Source: Bacteroidota bacterium
GTDB taxonomy: Bacteria > Bacteroidota > Ignavibacteria > Ignavibacteriales > Ignavibacteriaceae
Direction: 5' to 3'
Assembly (NCBI GenBank): GCA_021793635.1
Contig: JAJYSI010000093.1
Span: 1-9,460 of the forward strand
DNA: 9,460 nucleotides
Below, in pieces: positions 6,511-9,460 of the stretch. The notes beneath the pieces were generated by a model that did no database searches, had not been told where the DNA came from, and saw only the letters and a program-made list of their open reading frames with translations. The position numbers and the translations under genes are program-made. Every line of letters starts with the position of its first letter. The stretch's first letter is position 1.

Positions 6511-6547
6511 ATAGAGACGGCATCTCTCTGGGAAATGCCATCTCTAT
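6511..6547. repeat. hairpin immediately 3' of arsC
   Basis: ATAGAGA (6511-6517) pairs with TCTCTAT (6541-6547). After one C-A mismatch, GGCAT (6519-6523) pairs with ATGCC (6535-6539), leaving an 11-base loop. It begins 15 bases past the arsC stop codon on the minus strand. T-rich sequence precedes rather than follows it in that direction, so it is more likely a 3'-stabilising hairpin or Rho-dependent end than a classic intrinsic terminator. Confidence 0.5.
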
Positions 6548-6561
6548 TCTTAACAAAAAAA

Positions 6562-7005
6562 TTACGCGCTTTTCTTTTCAAGATTAAAAATATTCTTCTT
6601 GTAAAATTCGCTGAATGCTATTCTCATTTCGTCTCTCGTTTCTCGAAATGCTTCTAGTATTTCAAATTCATTTCCGGCAGCGGCAGCAGGATCTTTAAAA
6701 CCCATGTGGATTTTAGTTTCTACTTTGCCTAAAAACACTGGACAAGTTTCCTTTGCATTATCGCAAACTGTTATTACATAATCAAAAGATTTATGCAGAA
6801 AATAATTTACGCTTTTTGTGAAGTTGTCCGAGATGTCTATCCCGATCTCTTTCATTACACTTATTGCCTTAGGATGTACTTGAAGTGCAGGTTCGGTGCC
6901 TGCAGAGTAAACAATTAACTCAGGGTCTAATGATTTCAGAATTCCTTCCGCCATCTGGCTGCGGCAGGAATTTCCTGTGCAGAGGATTAAAATTCTTTTG
7001 CTCAT
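6562..7005 (-). CDS. arsC: arsenate reductase, thioredoxin-coupled ArsC (low-molecular-weight PTPase fold)
   Basis: 147 residues from ATG 7005. This start is preferred over the ATG 21 bases further up (7026) because AAGGAG lies seven bases before it and residue 2 begins the first beta strand. The phosphatase P-loop CTGNSCR (C9-R15) holds the nucleophile C9. The redox pair C81 and C88 in VCDNAKETCP and the DP of FKDPAAA (D105) sit almost exactly where staphylococcal-type ArsC has C10, C82, C89 and D105. This identifies the three-cysteine cascade that reduces arsenate to arsenite, recycled by thioredoxin, in the cytosol. It is preceded 17 bp upstream by a 69-residue gene on the same strand. No arsR, arsB or acr3 is in the window, so the efflux partner must be elsewhere or the enzyme acts alone. 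Confidence 0.93.
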   Translation of the reverse strand: MSKRILILCTGNSCRSQMAEGILKSLDPELIVYSAGTEPALQVHPKAISVMKEIGIDISDNFTKSVNYFLHKSFDYVITVCDNAKETCPVFLGKVETKIHMGFKDPAAAAGNEFEILEAFRETRDEMRIAFSEFYKKNIFNLEKKSA

Positions 7006-7022
7006 TATATTCTCCTTAATTC

Positions 7023-7232
7023 TCAAACCAAAGTCTTTTTGTTTTTATATTGAATATGCTTTATGAGTTCAATTCTCTTAAAATTTTTTGGAGTTACTTT
7101 TATCCTGGCAGTGTCTTCACAATCTATTATTATTGAAGAATCTCCTACAAAAATTATTACTCCTAGAACGGAAGCCTTGTGCAGACTTTTATGATTCGGA
7201 AAACAATATTTAACAACGTCTCCAACTTCCAT
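7023..7232 (-). CDS. small protein of unknown function, co-oriented with arsC
   Basis: 69 residues from ATG 7232, which has AAGGG five bases upstream; the longer reading from TTG 7265 adds 11 residues but has no ribosome site. The sequence starts MEVGDVVKYCFPN and contains GVIIFVGDSSIIIDCEDTARIKVTPKNFKRIE, split here as GVIIFVGDSS and IIIDCEDTARIKVTP. The alternating beta strands and VGDVV opening suggest a small SH3-like or KOW-like barrel, which is inference from pattern only. It has two cysteines (C10 and C38 of the short form), far apart, and no transmembrane segment. The stop lies 17 bases before arsC ATG, so the pair is very probably one transcript. I do not recognise the family. Confidence 0.68.
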   Translation of the reverse strand: MEVGDVVKYCFPNHKSLHKASVLGVIIFVGDSSIIIDCEDTARIKVTPKNFKRIELIKHIQYKNKKTLV

Positions 7233-7616
7233 TTTATCCCTTAAGTATTTTCTTCTCTTATTCAATAAGCAATTAAATTTTATATTGACAAAAGATAAAA
7301 GAGAATTATTAAATGAAACTAAAATGACATTGCCAAAATTTTTCGATTAGACGTTTGTTATTGAATATAAGTTTAGTTTCATGCCGGTCAAAAATTCCGA
7401 CACTTTTCCGGAAACTTGATCATGGATTTTCGATTTACCATCGAAAAGAAAATACCCGGAAGAAAGTAACAATTATCTCCTATCCATCATCTATTTTTTA
7501 CTTCATAAATCAGAAAAGCTGTAACCAAAAAACAGTTCAGAAGTTAGAGAGCAGAGGTCAAGAGTTAATCACTTATTTCTTCCTCTATTTTTCATATAAC
7601 TTAACGACAAAGTTTC
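7233..7616. other. intergenic region upstream of the arsC pair, with inverted repeats and no secure gene
   Basis: ATGAAACTAAA (7313-7323) recurs inverted as TTTAGTTTCAT (7372-7382), an exact 11-bp pair 48 bases apart. A small hairpin, TTTTCGAT (7427-7434) with ATCGAAAA (7440-7447), follows. A possible minus-strand promoter for the arsC pair has TTGTCA as -35 at about 7288-7293, but its -10 is poor. Between the inverted arms, TTATTGAATATAAG (7358-7371) resembles half of an ArsR/SmtB-type operator. The plus-strand open frame across 7355-7630 starts at TTG, has no ribosome site and runs antisense into the phosphoesterase gene end. Confidence 0.45.
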
Positions 7617-8522
7617 CTAATCATCAATAGTCAATTCAATTTCATCCGGAATATTCTCAAACACCGGAAGCTTTACAATGTTTATATCAATTTTCCTATC
7701 GATGTCGATTATGTTAAGGTTTATTTCTTTTTTGCTTTCATTGATGAAGCTTGCGCCTGCATTGGAGAAGCGGATGCCTTTCCGTTCATAATCTTTTGAC
7801 TCATGATAATGACCGTGAAGGATTAACTCAACGCCTTCGCTTTTAAAAATCTTTAGTAATCTTTTTTTCTTTTTAAGCTTCATCGTCTGCTTCTCTATAT
7901 TCTGCCAGAAGCTGTTTTGAGAATTTTCTCTGATTTTAATTTTGTTAAAATGATGATGAACCATTATCGCCTTGCGAAGATTAGAGTGGCTGAATTTATC
8001 AAGGATGCTGATAGTCTCCGCTATCTGCGTCATGTTAATTATTCCATTTGATGCAAAAGGATTATTTACTTTAGAATATTCTGCAATGGAATTCATGCCG
8101 ATGAAAATAAAATCGTCGATTATTTTTGCAAAAGGAAAGATCAATTCGGAATTGAAATATGCAGCGTTATCAAACAATTCCGGGAAGCAGCTGTAAAATT
8201 CTTTTACTTTCTTAAAGTAGTTGGTGCGGCGGCATTTGTCGCTAAATAAAAAAATATCTTCGGCGGTCTGCACTCCGCCGAAGATGTCGTGGTTCCCGAT
8301 AACAAGAGAGAGTTTGTTACCGTCAAGAATTCCCAGCTTATCAAAGAGCTTTCTTAGTATATAAAAATCTTTCGGTGCTGCGTTGTCCGTTAAATCTCCT
8401 GTAATAACAATATGGTCGCTTTCCAGTTCAACTGCGAACTTAAGAGCCTGCTCGATGCGGCTTAAATTGTTTGTACTGAAAAAAGTTGTAAAATGTAAAT
8501 CCGATATGTGAATTATTCTCAT
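7617..8522 (-). CDS. metallophosphoesterase (calcineurin-like, CpdA-type class III)
   Basis: 301 residues with all metal-binding blocks in order: DLH (D8, H10), GDLTD (D43), GNHD (N77, H78), VHHHF (H189-H191) and the HGHYH end (H236, H238, H240). These residues coordinate the two metal ions of the calcineurin-like phosphoesterases. The length and IHISDLHF opening match CpdA-like 3',5'-cyclic nucleotide phosphodiesterases, but the substrate could equally be another phosphodiester. There is no signal peptide or membrane segment, so it is probably cytosolic. Residues 212-225 are unusually Lys-rich (KQTMKLKKKKRLLK), a surface basic patch inserted before the last motif. ATG 8522 has a modest AAAGAG ribosome site. 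It is a single gene with gaps on both sides. Confidence 0.92.
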   Translation of the reverse strand: MRIIHISDLHFTTFFSTNNLSRIEQALKFAVELESDHIVITGDLTDNAAPKDFYILRKLFDKLGILDGNKLSLVIGNHDIFGGVQTAEDIFLFSDKCRRTNYFKKVKEFYSCFPELFDNAAYFNSELIFPFAKIIDDFIFIGMNSIAEYSKVNNPFASNGIINMTQIAETISILDKFSHSNLRKAIMVHHHFNKIKIRENSQNSFWQNIEKQTMKLKKKKRLLKIFKSEGVELILHGHYHESKDYERKGIRFSNAGASFINESKKEINLNIIDIDRKIDINIVKLPVFENIPDEIELTIDD

Positions 8523-8682
8523 TCATACTCTTTAATATTTTCAAGCGAAAGATAATCCTGCAATGTTAAGTTAAGGTTAATTTAATGTGAAGAAATTGTT
8601 AAGAAGAGGAGAGAGATAGTGAAAGAAGTCAAAAAGTAAATGTGTGTTTATTGCCGATGGTTTTAATGGAAGATTAAGCAGC
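8523..8682. other. spacer upstream of the metallophosphoesterase gene
   Basis: No gene is seen. Near the phosphoesterase start the plus strand shows short GTTAA-type direct repeats at about 8564-8583, followed by a purine-rich stretch (about 8590-8630). These may belong to the minus-strand promoter region, but no confident -35/-10 pair is seen. Confidence 0.35.
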
Positions 8683-8718
8683 AGGCTTTAACCGCATTAT
8701 TAGATGCGGCTAAAGCCT
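8683..8718. repeat. REP-like palindrome (15-bp stem)
   Basis: AGGCTTTAACCGCAT (8683-8697) pairs with ATGCGGCTAAAGCCT (8704-8718) with a single A-C mismatch (8691/8710) and a six-base loop. Neither side has a T-tract, so an intrinsic terminator is unlikely. The GGCTTTA...TAAAGCC type resembles bacterial repetitive extragenic palindromes. It follows the 3' end of the DUF2723 gene. Confidence 0.65.
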
Positions 8719-8737
8719 AAAAGAATGGTTAATACTT

Positions 8738-8762
8738 TTTCCGTCAGTTGAACTGATGGAAA
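8738..8762. repeat. 25-bp near-perfect palindrome
   Basis: TTTCCGTCAGTT (8738-8749) and AACTGATGGAAA (8751-8762) are complementary except for one G-T opposition and flank a single central G. It lies 10 bases after the DUF2723 stop codon and 19 bases from the larger palindrome at 8683-8718, giving a paired arrangement like a BIME. Twelve bases of the opposite-strand arm (AACTGACGGAAA) recur at 5612-5623. Confidence 0.6.
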
Positions 8763-8772
8763 TCATCTTATG

Positions 8773-9460
8773 TTATTTCTTAACAGTTGAATCCTTTGCT
8801 TGAGGCGGATGAAGAGCCTGCTGCTGCATAGCCTTAATCCTTGCAATTTCCTGCTGTACACCTCCTGCTTCCGGCAGTTGAGTCTGAAGCTGCTGGAGGA
8901 CTGCAATAGCATTATCATATTCATTCATGTTAACATAGAGTCTTTCAAGAATGCTGTATGCATTATACGGCGAAGAAAGATCCTGCATAGAAACATCGCT
9001 TAGATCCTGCTTAGCCTGCTGAATAACATCCTGAGCTACATTTTTGAATTCTGTAGTATCTCCGCATGCCTGATACAAGTTTGCTACATTATAAAGAAGT
9101 CTGTAATCAAAAGGTACATCTTCTCTTGGAATTTCTTCTTCCATCTTATTAAGAGTGTGGATGCACATATTGTTGTCATTCAAAACGTATTTGTAATGAT
9201 ATGCAAGCTGTGTAAAAACATTGCGGTAGTTTTGAATAAGCCGCGTTTCAGTCTCGTCGAAGAAAATATTTTTATTGTTTAATCCTCTAAACTTGAAACC
9301 TGTCTTGTATGTTTTAGAAAAGCTCGGATTCAGATCAAATAAATCGGTTTTTGTAATTCCGACATTCATGAAATCCATACCTTGCTTCTTTACCGGCATA
9401 AGGCGGGAAGCCAAACCTTCTGTTTCAAGATAATCGTCCATCCCGAGGAAGCAATCCGGC
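8773..9460 (-). CDS. DUF2723 family protein (glycosyltransferase-like membrane protein), C-terminal part only
   Basis: The frame is open to the right window edge, so the internal Met at 9441 is not the start: the codons before it read PDCFLG. 228 residues are visible. The segment FLGMDDYLETEGLASRLMPVK, then FRGLNNKNIFFDETETRLIQNYRNVF, matches the soluble C-terminal region of DUF2723 proteins (split here at about 4-24 and 57-82 of the visible part). The missing N-terminus of that family carries many membrane helices of a protein O-mannosyltransferase-like (GT-C) fold. Residues about 80-205 are helical and TPR-like (YNVANLYQACGDTTEF, AYSILERLYVNMNEYDNAI), and the tail is Gln-rich. Full-length members are around 1000 residues, so most is outside. 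Expected role: transfer of sugars at the periplasmic face of the inner membrane; the acceptor is unknown. It is followed by two palindromes. Confidence 0.85.
   Translation of the reverse strand, partial: PDCFLGMDDYLETEGLASRLMPVKKQGMDFMNVGITKTDLFDLNPSFSKTYKTGFKFRGLNNKNIFFDETETRLIQNYRNVFTQLAYHYKYVLNDNNMCIHTLNKMEEEIPREDVPFDYRLLYNVANLYQACGDTTEFKNVAQDVIQQAKQDLSDVSMQDLSSPYNAYSILERLYVNMNEYDNAIAVLQQLQTQLPEAGGVQQEIARIKAMQQQALHPPQAKDSTVKK

Larger units (their letters stand above)
5379..6561. other. 1.2 kb gene-poor region with repeats, hairpins and a possible gene remnant
   Basis: No secure protein-coding gene is seen on either strand. Proceeding left to right it holds the upstream region of the T9SS-protein gene, an AT-rich inverted repeat (5466-5499), a coding-like but interrupted minus-strand stretch (5717-5950), a bidirectional terminator (6116-6150), the 21-bp tandem array (6144-6395), a T-tailed hairpin (6410-6450) and a hairpin just past arsC (6511-6547). 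A possible sigma70-type promoter for the T9SS gene reads TTGTAA, 17 bases, TAAACT on the minus strand at about 5423-5451; this is weak. Confidence 0.6.

Noticed and set aside
6255..6587. Plus-strand open frame of 110 codons reading as a heptapeptide repeat protein
   Set aside because: It starts at a TTG inside the array, has no ribosome site, reads straight through a strong terminator hairpin and overlaps the arsC end antisense. The frame stays open because the 21-bp period is a multiple of three.
7355..7630. Plus-strand open frame of 91 codons
   Set aside because: TTG start without a ribosome site, no recognisable domain, and it crosses the inverted repeats and runs into the phosphoesterase gene end antisense.
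7972..8196. Plus-strand open frame inside the metallophosphoesterase gene
   Set aside because: Antisense to a complete, motif-bearing enzyme gene.
8800..9003. Plus-strand open frame inside the DUF2723 gene
   Set aside because: Antisense to conserved TPR-like coding sequence.

Overview
The window is AT-rich bacterial chromosome. A type IX secretion (T9SS) C-terminal sorting domain with the NYPNPFNPATTISYQVP signature, a DUF2723-type protein and weak Shine-Dalgarno use point to the Bacteroidota/Chlorobiota/Ignavibacteriota group. The wording of the sorting domain looks most like Ignavibacteria. This placement is inference from protein style; there is no rRNA here.

Layout. 1-439 (-) is the N-terminal part of a HAD-family phosphatase cut by the window edge. 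545-1193 (+) is a two-gene toxin-antitoxin module: a VapC-like PIN RNase followed one base later by a 57-codon antitoxin-like gene. 1216-2530 (-) is a two-gene unit: a Cys-rich DUF3795 protein, then an atypical SDR/NAD-dependent epimerase. 2696-4108 (+) is an exported glycoside hydrolase of the DUF4038/GH140 type starting at TTG. It converges, across a long inverted repeat, on a T9SS-exported protein of unknown function (4275-5378, -).

5379-6561 is a 1.2 kb gap without a secure gene. It holds a possible decayed coding stretch (5717-5950, -), a bidirectional terminator (6116-6150), an array of about 11 degenerate 21-bp tandem repeats with a near-palindromic core (6144-6395), a T-tailed hairpin (6410-6450) and a further hairpin (6511-6547). 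6562-7232 (-) holds a thioredoxin-type arsenate reductase preceded by an unrecognised 69-residue protein. 7233-7616 is a second gap. 7617-8522 (-) is a class III metallophosphoesterase. 8523-8772 holds two REP-like palindromes, and 8773-9460 (-) is the C-terminal part of a DUF2723 membrane protein truncated by the window edge.

The genes do not form one pathway. The likely functional pairs are the toxin with its antitoxin, DUF3795 with the SDR, and the 69-residue protein with ArsC. The least explained structure is the 21-bp array between two terminators, which may be a small non-coding transcription unit or a DNA-binding array.
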